Part shown: positions 1-5,992 of the stretch, in pieces
How the letters are laid out: every line of letters starts with the position of its first letter
How positions within the stretch are numbered: position 1 is the stretch's first letter
Assembly: GCA_902782705.1 (NCBI GenBank)
Contig: CACZOL010000010.1
Location: forward strand, 1 to 8,642
Length of the DNA stretch: 8,642 bases
Reading direction: 5' to 3'
Source: an uncultured Selenomonadaceae bacterium
GTDB taxonomy: Bacteria; Bacillota; Negativicutes; Selenomonadales; Selenomonadaceae
Position numbers and translations under genes: made by a program
Notes under the pieces: model-generated
Database searches by the model: none
The model's input: the letters and a program-made list of their open reading frames with translations, nothing else
What the model was told of the DNA's origin: nothing

Positions 1-897
1 ATGAAGACGCTGCAACAGGCTGTCGCAATCCGCAATCATGTTTTGCGGATGTTTGAAGACGCTACGAAATGCAAGGACGAAGCGGAACGGCGGCGAATGC
101 TGACATTTGTCTGTGTCGGCGGCGGGCCTACGGGTGTTGAGTGCGCCGGGGCTCTGTCTGAACTCATTTACGGCGTCATGGCGCATGAGTATCATGATCT
201 CGATTTTTCCGAAGCGAAGGTCGTTCTCGTTGAGGCCATGGATCATGTCCTGGCGATGATGCCGGATACGCTCCAACAGGAAACGATTCGCGTATTGCGG
301 GATATTCGTAAAGTGGACGTGCGCACTGCCACGCAGGTCATGGATTATGACGGTGAAGAACTGAAACTTAAAGACGGAAGTTCCATTCCGACGAAGACCG
401 TCATTTGGGCGGCTGGCGTCAAAGCGGTTCCTTTTGTCAAAAATCTCGGTGCGGAAACTGACAGAGCGGGGCGTGTCGTCGTCGAAAAGACATTACAGGT
501 CAAAGGGTATCCAGAGATTTTTGCAATCGGCGATTGTGCGAATTTTGTCCAGGACGGCCGACCGCTCGCAACGGTCGCTCCTGTTGCGACGCAGCAAGCA
601 GATGTCTGTTTTGAGAATATAAAGAAATTACTGCGGGATCCAAACGCTAAACTTGCAGAGTTTACCTATAAGGACGTCGGCGCCATGGCGACGATTTGCC
701 GCGGGCATGCTGTCGTTGCGATGGGCAGCATGAAGATGCGGGGATTTTTCGCGTGGATTGCATGGATGGTCGTCCATTTGATGCGTCTTGCGGGAACGTA
801 TACGAATTTGACCGTCGCATATAAATGGTTCTGGAATTTCCTGTTCGGATTGCGTCTCGGACGCGTCATCAACGATACGGAAATGATGGACGGCTGA
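1..897 (+). CDS. ndh: Type II NADH dehydrogenase (NDH-2), 3' part
   Basis: This is the C-terminal 298 residues of a single-subunit, non-proton-pumping NADH:quinone oxidoreductase, a peripheral membrane flavoprotein. Visible features, numbered from the window's first codon, are the second Rossmann motif GGGPTGVE (residues 40-47, NADH binding), an acidic beta-strand end (VVLVEA), the FAD-contact motif AIGDCAN (175-181), and a hydrophobic aromatic-rich C-terminus (about 249-290) typical of the NDH-2 membrane anchor. Full-length NDH-2 has about 400-430 residues, and the missing part includes the N-terminal FAD-binding GxGxxG fold. The ATG at position 1 is therefore almost certainly an internal Met and the gene begins upstream of the window. 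The TGA is at 895-897, followed by gltX after 30 bases with no terminator, so the two are probably co-transcribed. The family is clear; quinone specificity cannot be read from the sequence. Confidence 0.9.
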   Translation: MKTLQQAVAIRNHVLRMFEDATKCKDEAERRRMLTFVCVGGGPTGVECAGALSELIYGVMAHEYHDLDFSEAKVVLVEAMDHVLAMMPDTLQQETIRVLRDIRKVDVRTATQVMDYDGEELKLKDGSSIPTKTVIWAAGVKAVPFVKNLGAETDRAGRVVVEKTLQVKGYPEIFAIGDCANFVQDGRPLATVAPVATQQADVCFENIKKLLRDPNAKLAEFTYKDVGAMATICRGHAVVAMGSMKMRGFFAWIAWMVVHLMRLAGTYTNLTVAYKWFWNFLFGLRLGRVINDTEMMDG

Positions 898-914
898 TTT
901 CTCAGGCTTTGTTT

Positions 915-919
915 GGAGG
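915..919 (+). promoter_or_regulatory. Ribosome binding site setting the gltX TTG start
   Basis: GGAGG lies 8 bases before TTG at 928. The reading frame is open from another TTG at 913, but that codon overlaps this Shine-Dalgarno sequence and would add five residues before the conserved GluRS N-terminus. The site therefore supports the start at 928. Confidence 0.8.
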
Positions 920-927
920 TTTTTATT

Positions 928-2376
928 TTGACGAAAGTACGTACACGCTTTGCTCCGAGCCCGACGGGATATATGCATATCGGAAATCTTCGTACGGCGC
1001 TCTATGCGTATCTTTTTGCGAAGTCGCAGAACGGCGATTTCTTGCTTCGGATTGAAGATACCGACCGTGCGCGTTACGTTGCCGACGCGGTGCAGTTCAT
1101 CCAGGACACGCTTGCGGCGGCGCATATCGTTCCCGACGAAGGACCGGGCGTCGGCGGCGACTGCGGTCCTTACGTCCAAAGCGAACGAATGGAAATCTAT
1201 AAGAAATATGCGGAAGAACTTGTCGAAAAGGGATTCGCATATCGTTGTTTTTGTTCCCATGAAGAAGAAACGCCGAAGGAAGGGGAAAAAAGCTTCGGCG
1301 GGTATAACCGTCATTGCCGCGACCTTTCACCGGAGGAGATCGAGCGCCGCCTGAAAGCCGGCGATTCCTATGTCATTCGCCAAAAAATGCCACTGACGGG
1401 TTCGACGACTTTTTTCGACGTCGTGCACGGGAATATTTCCATTGAGAACAGCGAACTTGAAGATCAGGTTCTTTTGAAGCACGACGGAATGCCGACGTAT
1501 AATTTTGCGAACGTCATCGACGATCATCTGATGGGCGTGTCTCATGTTATCCGGGGCACGGAGTTCATCACTTCGACGCCGAAACATGTCCTGCTCTATC
1601 AAGCGTTTGGGTGGGAGCCGCCTGTATTCGTCCATCTTGCGCCGGTCATGGGCAAGAACGAAGACGGCTCCGTCTCGAAACTGTCGAAGCGCCACGGCGC
1701 TACCAGCTTTGCCGAGCTCGTCGCGGCAGGTTATCTGCCTGAAGCGATTACGAATTACGTCGCGCTTCTCGGCTGGAGTCCAAAGTCAGAGCAAGAGGTC
1801 TTCTCGATGGCGGAGATGGCCAAGGTGTTTTCGCTCGAAGGATTGAGCAAGTCTCCCGCTGTATTCGACTATGCGAAGCTCGATTGGTTCAACGGCGAAT
1901 ATTGCAAGGCGATGAGCGACGAGAAATTTGCCGCCCTTGCGCTGCCTTTTGCGGGAGAGCTGACGGATGAAGTGAAGAAGAAATGGCCGTATCTTGCGGC
2001 AATTCTTCGTACGCGCGTCGCACGTCTGGGGGAAATTGAGGATATGATTGCATTTTTCCGCGTGTTGCCGGAGTATGCCGTTGATTTCTTCCAAAACAAG
2101 CGGAACAAAGTTACGCCGGAACTCGCGGCCAAGATTTTGCCCGCCGCGAAAGAAACGCTTTCCGCCGTTCAGGATTGGACGCCGGAAGCGATTGACACTG
2201 CGCTGCACGGTTATATCGACGGGAGCGGTCAAAAGCTTGGCACAGTGATGTGGCCGCTTCGCATCGCTCTTTCCGGACAGAAAGTTACGCCCGGCGGTGT
2301 CACGGAGTTGCTATATTTGTTGGGAAGAGAAGAGTCACTGACGCGTCTTGAGAAAGCCGTTGAAAAACTCGCGTGA
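928..2376 (+). CDS. gltX: Glutamyl-tRNA synthetase
   Basis: Cytoplasmic class I aminoacyl-tRNA synthetase of 482 residues, which attaches glutamate to tRNA using ATP. The N-terminus runs TKVRTRFAPSPTG into the HIGH-type signature MHIGN (H17-N20), and the KMSKS-type loop is KLSKR (251-255). A CxC (C107, C109) followed by Y126 and C130 resembles the zinc-binding insertion of bacterial GluRS. The length is usual for bacterial GluRS. The TTG start at 928 is chosen because of the GGAGG 8 bases upstream. In Firmicutes without GlnRS the enzyme also charges tRNA-Gln, which GatCAB then amidates; whether this copy is non-discriminating cannot be decided here. It lies 30 bases after ndh without an intervening terminator and is followed by an intrinsic terminator at 2400-2427, so it ends its transcription unit. 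Confidence 0.96.
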   Translation: MTKVRTRFAPSPTGYMHIGNLRTALYAYLFAKSQNGDFLLRIEDTDRARYVADAVQFIQDTLAAAHIVPDEGPGVGGDCGPYVQSERMEIYKKYAEELVEKGFAYRCFCSHEEETPKEGEKSFGGYNRHCRDLSPEEIERRLKAGDSYVIRQKMPLTGSTTFFDVVHGNISIENSELEDQVLLKHDGMPTYNFANVIDDHLMGVSHVIRGTEFITSTPKHVLLYQAFGWEPPVFVHLAPVMGKNEDGSVSKLSKRHGATSFAELVAAGYLPEAITNYVALLGWSPKSEQEVFSMAEMAKVFSLEGLSKSPAVFDYAKLDWFNGEYCKAMSDEKFAALALPFAGELTDEVKKKWPYLAAILRTRVARLGEIEDMIAFFRVLPEYAVDFFQNKRNKVTPELAAKILPAAKETLSAVQDWTPEAIDTALHGYIDGSGQKLGTVMWPLRIALSGQKVTPGGVTELLYLLGREESLTRLEKAVEKLA

Positions 2377-2399
2377 CGTGATAAATCCAATGGAATTGG

Positions 2400-2427
2400 G
2401 AGCTGCAAATGCAGCTCTATTTTTTTT
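2400..2427 (+). terminator. Intrinsic terminator after gltX
   Basis: A perfect 7-bp stem, GAGCTGC (2400-2406) and GCAGCTC (2411-2417), with loop AAAT is followed by a T-rich tract (2418-2427) ending in seven T's. It lies 23 bases after the gltX stop and separates ndh-gltX from the redox operon. Confidence 0.9.
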
Positions 2428-2437
2428 ACATTTTCTA

Positions 2438-2466
2438 TTGACATATCAAATTAAATTGTGTACAAT
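2438..2466 (+). promoter_or_regulatory. Sigma-70-type promoter of the peroxide-defence operon
   Basis: A consensus -35 TTGACA (2438-2443), a 17-base spacer and -10 TACAAT (2461-2466, 5 of 6 consensus). Transcription would start near 2473, giving a leader of about 45 bases before the ATG at 2519. This is a strong housekeeping promoter by sequence, so the operon would be expected to be on unless repressed. OhrR-box-like palindromes lie in its spacer, across the -10 and just downstream. Confidence 0.85.
2446..2460 (+). promoter_or_regulatory. Candidate OhrR operator between -35 and -10
   Basis: The 15-mer TCAAATTAAATTGTG matches the OhrR inverted repeat TACAATT-n-AATTGTA, as I recall it from Bacillus ohrA, at 11 of 14 defined bases, centred at 2453. 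It fills the promoter spacer, where a bound repressor would block RNA polymerase. An overlapping weaker match (10 of 14) at 2461-2475 begins with an intact TACAAT half-site that is also the -10 element. An OhrR homologue is encoded at the end of the same operon. AT-rich DNA makes chance matches likely, so this is a suggestion. Confidence 0.5.
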
Positions 2467-2482
2467 CAAATCACAAAATAAG

Positions 2483-2507
2483 TTTTATAAAATTAAATTT
2501 TACAAAA
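2483..2507 (+). promoter_or_regulatory. 25-base near-perfect palindrome in the leader, candidate operator
   Basis: Left arm TTTTATAAAATT (2483-2494) and right arm AATTTTACAAAA (2496-2507) pair at 11 of 12 positions about a central A at 2495. The inner 15 bases (2488-2502) are a perfect palindrome, TAAAATT-A-AATTTTA, matching the OhrR repeat at 12 of 14 defined bases. Its centre is 42 bases, about four helical turns, from the candidate site at 2446-2460. It sits downstream of the predicted transcription start and directly before the Shine-Dalgarno at 2508. It could be a second operator or an RNA hairpin, though an A-U stem would be weak. Confidence 0.5.
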
Positions 2508-2518
2508 GAGGTGATGAC

Positions 2519-3448
2519 ATGGAAAAAGAGCGCCGAAAACGCGACGTCGTTATCATCGGCGCCGGCATGGCGGGATTGACGGCGGCGCTATATGCGGGGC
2601 GCAGCGGGCTTTCCGTTCTGGTTTTGGAGTCGGAACTGGTTGGCGGGCAGATTGCGAATGCGGCAGGCATTGAGAATTATCCAGGATTCTTGTCTGTAGG
2701 CGGCAGCGAATTGATTTCTACCGTGCAAAATCAGGCGGAGAAGTTCGGGGCAGTGGTCAATGAGTTTGACGCTATCGTGCGTGTGGATCTTTCCGCACAG
2801 CCGAAGATCGTAGAGACAGAGAGCGCCGTCTATGAAGCGGGTGCGGTGATTCTTGCCACGGGCATGAAACGCCGAAAGTTGTCGCTGACAGAAGCGGCTC
2901 GTTACGAAGGGCGCGGCATTCATTACTGCGAACTTTGTGACGGACAGGCGTATCAAGGGAAAAAGGTCGCGGTGATTGGCGGTGGCAACGCGGCGGTCGA
3001 CGCAGCGGAGTATCTTTCGAAGTTGGCGGCGAAACTCTATTTGATCCAGCGCTCGGAGCTTCGCGCTGACGCAGCTTCCGTTAATCGGCTTCGCGGTCAT
3101 GGCAATGTGGAAATATTGTTGCATACAGAGCCGCGCGCTTTGTCTGGCGATAAGCGTTTGACGGCAGTGACGATTTTCGATCGAAAAGCTGAGACGGCGA
3201 AGGAACTGCCTCTTGACGCGATATTCGTCAATATCGGCGTCGAGCCCAATACAGCTCTGTTCGCCGATCAGGTGAAGACGGACAAGGCAGGCAATATTAT
3301 TGCAGGCGAAGACTGCCGTACGAATCTGGACGGTGTGTTCGCGGCAGGAGACATCCGCACGAAAGAGGTTCGCCAGCTCACTACGGCGGCGGCGGACGGA
3401 ACGACGGCGGCGCTTGGCGCGGTCAAGTATCTGAGGTCGCTGAACTAA
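2519..3448 (+). CDS. Thioredoxin-reductase-like flavoprotein (Cp34-like)
   Basis: A 309-residue, probably cytoplasmic FAD enzyme of the low-molecular-weight thioredoxin reductase family. It should pass electrons from a pyridine nucleotide to a small disulfide protein, most likely the redoxin encoded next. Visible features are the FAD motif GAGMAG (14-19), GGQIANAAGIENYPG after it, the redox-active disulfide C137-E-L-C140, the nucleotide-binding motif GGGNAA (154-159), and the C-terminal GVFAAGDIRTKEVRQ FAD motif. The usual CATC/CAVC is replaced by CELC. The NADPH motif HRRxxxR is reduced to QRSELR (177-182), which suggests NADH use. The start at ATG 2519 is set by GAGGTGAT (2508-2515); the frame is open further upstream, but that part covers the terminator and promoter. 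It resembles the Clostridium pasteurianum Cp34 type. Annotation as trxB is possible, but the neighbour suggests a dedicated role. Confidence 0.9.
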   Translation: MEKERRKRDVVIIGAGMAGLTAALYAGRSGLSVLVLESELVGGQIANAAGIENYPGFLSVGGSELISTVQNQAEKFGAVVNEFDAIVRVDLSAQPKIVETESAVYEAGAVILATGMKRRKLSLTEAARYEGRGIHYCELCDGQAYQGKKVAVIGGGNAAVDAAEYLSKLAAKLYLIQRSELRADAASVNRLRGHGNVEILLHTEPRALSGDKRLTAVTIFDRKAETAKELPLDAIFVNIGVEPNTALFADQVKTDKAGNIIAGEDCRTNLDGVFAAGDIRTKEVRQLTTAAADGTTAALGAVKYLRSLN

Positions 3449-3488
3449 GTTAGTATTTAAAATGTAAAATTATAAGGAGGAAAATAAA

Positions 3489-3725
3489 ATGGTAAAAGTG
3501 TATTCTATGACGTCGTGCCCTTGGTGTGTAAAGGCGAAGAAGTATTTGGATTCAAAGGGCATCGAGTATCAAAATCTTAACATCGAAGAGGACGAGGCGG
3601 CGCGCATCGCTTGCCAGCAGCTTTCCGGCGATTTGATGGTGCCGGTGATTACGGCGAACGACAAAGACTATGTGCTTGGCTTTGATAAAGAGAAAATCGA
3701 CGCACTTTTGGGAATTGCGGGTTGA
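3489..3725 (+). CDS. Glutaredoxin-like redoxin with CPWC motif (Cp9-like)
   Basis: A 78-residue single-domain protein with a thioredoxin fold, expected in the cytoplasm as a dithiol electron carrier. It shows the active site C10-P-W-C13 after a first strand VKVYSMTS, and the cis-proline motif MVPV (P52). A third cysteine, C42, is not part of the usual active site. The start ATG 3489 has AAGGAGG 8 bases upstream (3474-3480). The gene lies 40 bases after the flavoprotein gene, and its stop overlaps the Shine-Dalgarno region of gpx, indicating one transcript. It resembles Cp9 of C. pasteurianum, which carries electrons from a TrxR-like protein to a peroxidase. NrdH or a classical glutathione-dependent glutaredoxin are the alternatives; the adjacent flavoprotein makes glutathione dependence less likely. 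Confidence 0.88.
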   Translation: MVKVYSMTSCPWCVKAKKYLDSKGIEYQNLNIEEDEAARIACQQLSGDLMVPVITANDKDYVLGFDKEKIDALLGIAG

Positions 3726-3741
3726 GGAGGTACGAAAGAAT

Positions 3742-4287
3742 ATGAGCGTATATGATTTTTCGGCGAAAAACAGCAAGGGCGAGGAAATTTCTCTCGCCGA
3801 CTACAAAGGGAAAGTTCTTGTTATCGTGAATACCGCCAGCAAATGCGGTTTCACGCCGCAATACGAAGAATTGGAGGAGCTTTACAAGACTTACGGCGAG
3901 CGCGGTCTTGTGGTGCTTGGTTTTCCCTGCAATCAATTCGCAGCGCAGGAGCCCGGTACGAACGAAGAAGTGCAGACCTTTTGCCGTCTGAATTACGGTG
4001 TGAGTTTCCCGATTTTCGCCAAAGGCGACGTTCGCGGCGAGACGGCGCAGCCGCTTTTCAAATATCTGACGAAGGAAAAAGGCTTCAAAGGCTTCGACGA
4101 GAATCATCCGGTGGCTAAGCCGCTGATGGACGCGCTGCAAAAGAATTTCCCCGAATATCTGGAAGGGGATTCGATCAAATGGAATTTCACGAAATTCCTG
4201 ATCGACCGTAAAGGGAATGTCGTGGAACGCTATGAGCCGACCACTACGCCGAAAGCAATGGCGAAAGATATCGAGGCGCTGCTGTGA
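3742..4287 (+). CDS. Glutathione peroxidase family protein, cysteine type
   Basis: A 181-residue thiol peroxidase that should reduce hydrogen peroxide or organic hydroperoxides to water or alcohol. The peroxidatic residue is C35 in NTASKCGFTPQ, encoded as cysteine and not selenocysteine. The rest of the Gpx tetrad is Q69 (FPCNQFAAQEPG) and W147-N148 (IKWNFTKFL). C81 in VQTFCRLNYG is a candidate resolving cysteine, which fits a thioredoxin- or redoxin-dependent enzyme and not a glutathione-dependent one. A stretch at about 111-143 (KEKGFKGFDENHP onward) makes it longer than the roughly 160-residue bacterial enzymes. ATG 3742 is chosen because GAGGAGG (3724-3730) lies 11 bases before it and the conserved YDFSAKN start follows; the open frame upstream lies inside the redoxin gene. 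The redoxin upstream is the likely reductant. The stop overlaps the start of ohrR. Confidence 0.93.
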   Translation: MSVYDFSAKNSKGEEISLADYKGKVLVIVNTASKCGFTPQYEELEELYKTYGERGLVVLGFPCNQFAAQEPGTNEEVQTFCRLNYGVSFPIFAKGDVRGETAQPLFKYLTKEKGFKGFDENHPVAKPLMDALQKNFPEYLEGDSIKWNFTKFLIDRKGNVVERYEPTTTPKAMAKDIEALL

Positions 4288-4748
4288 GTGGAGATATAAT
4301 AAGGCAGGATATGTGCGGGGATCCGCTGCTCCTCAAGAATCAGCTTTGTTTCCCGATTTACGCTTGTGCACGGGAAATCATCAAGGCCTATCACGAGCCG
4401 CTTTCCAAGCTGGATCTGACCTATACCCAGTACCTTGTGATGATGGTGCTCTGGGAAGAACGGGAAAAGAGCGTTCGGGAATTGGGGGAATGTCTCTACC
4501 TTGATTCCGGCACTTTGACGCCGCTCCTGAAAAAACTGGAGGCGAAAGGCTATATTGTCCGCGAGAGATGCACGGAGGACGAGCGATGCGTGATCGTCAG
4601 CCTGACGACGGAAGGAGATGCGCTGAGAGAAAAAGCGCGTGCCGTGCCGCGTTGCATGGCAGCAAAGTCGCCGTTGACACAGGAGGAAGCGGAAACGCTC
4701 TACAAAACTTTGTATAAGTTGCTGCATGTTTTGCACGGTGAATCGTAA
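4284..4748 (+). CDS. ohrR: OhrR-type MarR-family organic peroxide sensor and repressor
   Basis: A 154-residue winged-helix repressor, dimeric in this family, that loses DNA binding when a reactive cysteine is oxidised by organic hydroperoxide. The OhrR signature LKNQLCFPIY carries sensor C22. Y36 and Y47, at +14 and +25 from it, match the two tyrosines that hydrogen-bond the sensor cysteine in Bacillus and Xanthomonas OhrR. The recognition region LYLDSGTLTPLLKKLEAKG and the wing EDERCVIVSLT are clear. C124 (VPRCM) may be the partner cysteine of a two-Cys mechanism; C11, C28, C70, C96 and C102 are extra. GTG 4284 overlaps the gpx stop by four bases and has GAGG 7 bases upstream. ATG 4311, with AAGG 6 bases upstream, would give a 145-residue protein and is possible. 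As the last operon gene it is likely autoregulated through the sites near 2446-2507. Confidence 0.92.
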   Translation: MSGDIIRQDMCGDPLLLKNQLCFPIYACAREIIKAYHEPLSKLDLTYTQYLVMMVLWEEREKSVRELGECLYLDSGTLTPLLKKLEAKGYIVRERCTEDERCVIVSLTTEGDALREKARAVPRCMAAKSPLTQEEAETLYKTLYKLLHVLHGES

Positions 4749-4751
4749 ATC

Positions 4752-4798
4752 AGAACCACTCTGACCGGAAAAAACGCGTTGGAGTGGTTCTTTGTTTT
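4752..4798 (+). terminator. Intrinsic terminator after ohrR
   Basis: A perfect 10-bp inverted repeat, AGAACCACTC (4752-4761) and GAGTGGTTCT (4782-4791), encloses a 20-base loop and runs into TTTGTTTT (4791-4798). It lies 3 bases after the ohrR stop and closes the redox operon. The reverse direction lacks a T-run, so it is not bidirectional. Confidence 0.87.
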
Positions 4799-4834
4799 GC
4801 TGCTGAGATATTGCGCGAAATTTTCGGCGTTTTC

Positions 4835-4863
4835 TTGCATTTTTTTCCCATACCCGTTAAGAT
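4835..4863 (+). promoter_or_regulatory. Possible promoter of the GTPase gene
   Basis: TTGCAT (4835-4840, 3 of 6), a 17-base spacer and TAAGAT (4858-4863, 4 of 6). The match is modest, but the preceding terminator implies that a promoter lies in this 90-base gap and this is the best pair seen. Confidence 0.45.
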
Positions 4864-4891
4864 TAAATAAAGAAGCACAGGAGGGATCGGC

Positions 4892-5947
4892 ATGAACTTG
4901 GAAGAGGAAATGCAGGCGAAATGGGAGGAAAAGAAAAGGGATTTGGAAGAGCCTGTGCATATTGCGCTGGTGGGACAGCCGGGCGCGGGAAAGTCCAGCC
5001 TTATCAATAAACTGATTGGAAGGAAACTCTTTGAGACGGGCGTGCATACGGACACGACCGTGGATATGCAGGAGGCTGCGTTCGGCACGCTGCGCATTCA
5101 CGATCTGCCGGGCTACGGGACTGCGCGCTTTCCCGTTGAAGCGTGGGTGAAAACGTTTCAACCGGAGCAGTACGATCTGTATCTTTTCGTTTTTGAGGGA
5201 AAACTTCACGATTCTGACGCCGTTTTGTTTACCTATCTGAAGAAATGGCGCGACGAGCGCGAGCACCCGTTTTTTATCGTGCGGAATAAAAAAGATCAGA
5301 TTTGGGATGAGGAAAAGCCGAAAGAAGCGTTGATGGACGAGATCACGAAGGACGTGCGCGACAAGTTGGGAGAATCGGGTGTGGCGGTGCAGTTTGTCAG
5401 CTGCCGCACAGGCGAAGGTATAGAAGAACTTAAGCAGGCGATATTCGCGGCCGATGTGTTGGGCGTGAAACGGTCGAAACTTCGCGCTGAGTTCCAGGCG
5501 ACGTCGATGGAAGACCTCGCGTACAAAAAGCAGCATTCGATGAAAGCGGTCAACACTTATGCTTGGCTCGGCGCGGCAAACGCCGTGAATCCGATTCCGG
5601 GACTCGACGTCACGCTCGACGTCGGCATGTTTTACAAGCTGCTTTCGGAGATACGCCGTATTTTCGGCATTACGGACGATCTGGCGCAGACGCTGGAAAA
5701 GTACAAGGTGCTTGCGCCAATCGGGCAACGTGTCTTTGCTTACGCGACGCAGGAAGGTGTTGTGCGTATGGTGCAAAAGCTTGCGGGACAGTTCGCCGGC
5801 AAAGAGATTTCAAAGTATATTCCTTTCGTCGGACAGGCGGCTGCCGCAGCGACGGGGTATATGATGATACAGAAAATCGGAGAGAAATATGTGGACGATT
5901 GCCACATGATCGCGCAGGAGATCTTGCGCGGCGTCCTGAAACGCTGA
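4892..5947 (+). CDS. P-loop GTPase, IRG/Era-like, with hydrophobic C-terminal domain
   Basis: A 351-residue protein with a complete G domain: G1 GQPGAGKS (28-35), G2 around T55/T56, G3 DLPG (71-74), G4 NKKD (132-135), and a G5-like VSCRTGEG (169-176). The segment YDLYLFVFEGKLHDSDAV into FFIVRNKKD recalls immunity-related (IRG-like) GTPases. The C-terminal half has two hydrophobic stretches with Pro-Gly turns, WLGAANAVNPIPGLDV (225-240) and YIPFVGQAAAAATGYMMI (309-326), resembling the DUF697 type of membrane-associated region. There is no signal peptide; the N-terminus is charged and probably helical. ATG 4892 has AGGAGGG (4879-4885) upstream. It follows a terminator and stands 45 bases before rfbA without a terminator, so it may share transcription with the sugar genes. 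GTP binding is confident; the process served is unknown, and membrane remodelling or stress are only guesses. Confidence 0.85.
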   Translation: MNLEEEMQAKWEEKKRDLEEPVHIALVGQPGAGKSSLINKLIGRKLFETGVHTDTTVDMQEAAFGTLRIHDLPGYGTARFPVEAWVKTFQPEQYDLYLFVFEGKLHDSDAVLFTYLKKWRDEREHPFFIVRNKKDQIWDEEKPKEALMDEITKDVRDKLGESGVAVQFVSCRTGEGIEELKQAIFAADVLGVKRSKLRAEFQATSMEDLAYKKQHSMKAVNTYAWLGAANAVNPIPGLDVTLDVGMFYKLLSEIRRIFGITDDLAQTLEKYKVLAPIGQRVFAYATQEGVVRMVQKLAGQFAGKEISKYIPFVGQAAAAATGYMMIQKIGEKYVDDCHMIAQEILRGVLKR

Positions 5948-5978
5948 CGATGGATACGAAGCGGACAACGACGGTTTG

Positions 5979-5984
5979 AGGAGG
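5979..5984 (+). promoter_or_regulatory. Ribosome binding site setting the rfbA TTG start
   Basis: AGGAGG lies 8 bases before TTG 5993. No ATG or GTG offers a start before the conserved GGSGTR loop, so this site supports the TTG. Confidence 0.8.
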
Positions 5985-5992
5985 GGAAATCG

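Noticed and set aside
898..927. T-box or other leader element before gltX
   Set aside because: The gap from ndh is only 30 bases and is mostly ribosome binding site, too short for such an element.
628..1314. Minus-strand open frame (228 codons) across ndh and gltX
   Set aside because: It is opposite two well-supported conserved genes, and no family features are visible in its translation.
2348..2518. Upstream extension of the flavoprotein gene to 2348
   Set aside because: The added codons overlap gltX and run through the terminator and promoter; a strong Shine-Dalgarno fixes the start at 2519.
3837..3853. Selenocysteine at the Gpx active site
   Set aside because: The active-site codon is TGC (cysteine), not TGA, and the frame is continuous.
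4700..5776. Long minus-strand open frame (358 codons) opposite the GTPase gene
   Set aside because: It covers the 3' end of ohrR, a terminator and the GTPase gene, has no recognisable motif, and its composition is that expected from the complement of coding DNA.
5950..5979. Nine-codon reading frame between the GTPase gene and rfbA, as a possible leader peptide
   Set aside because: It has no clear ribosome binding site, no regulatory codon run and no attenuator structure after it.
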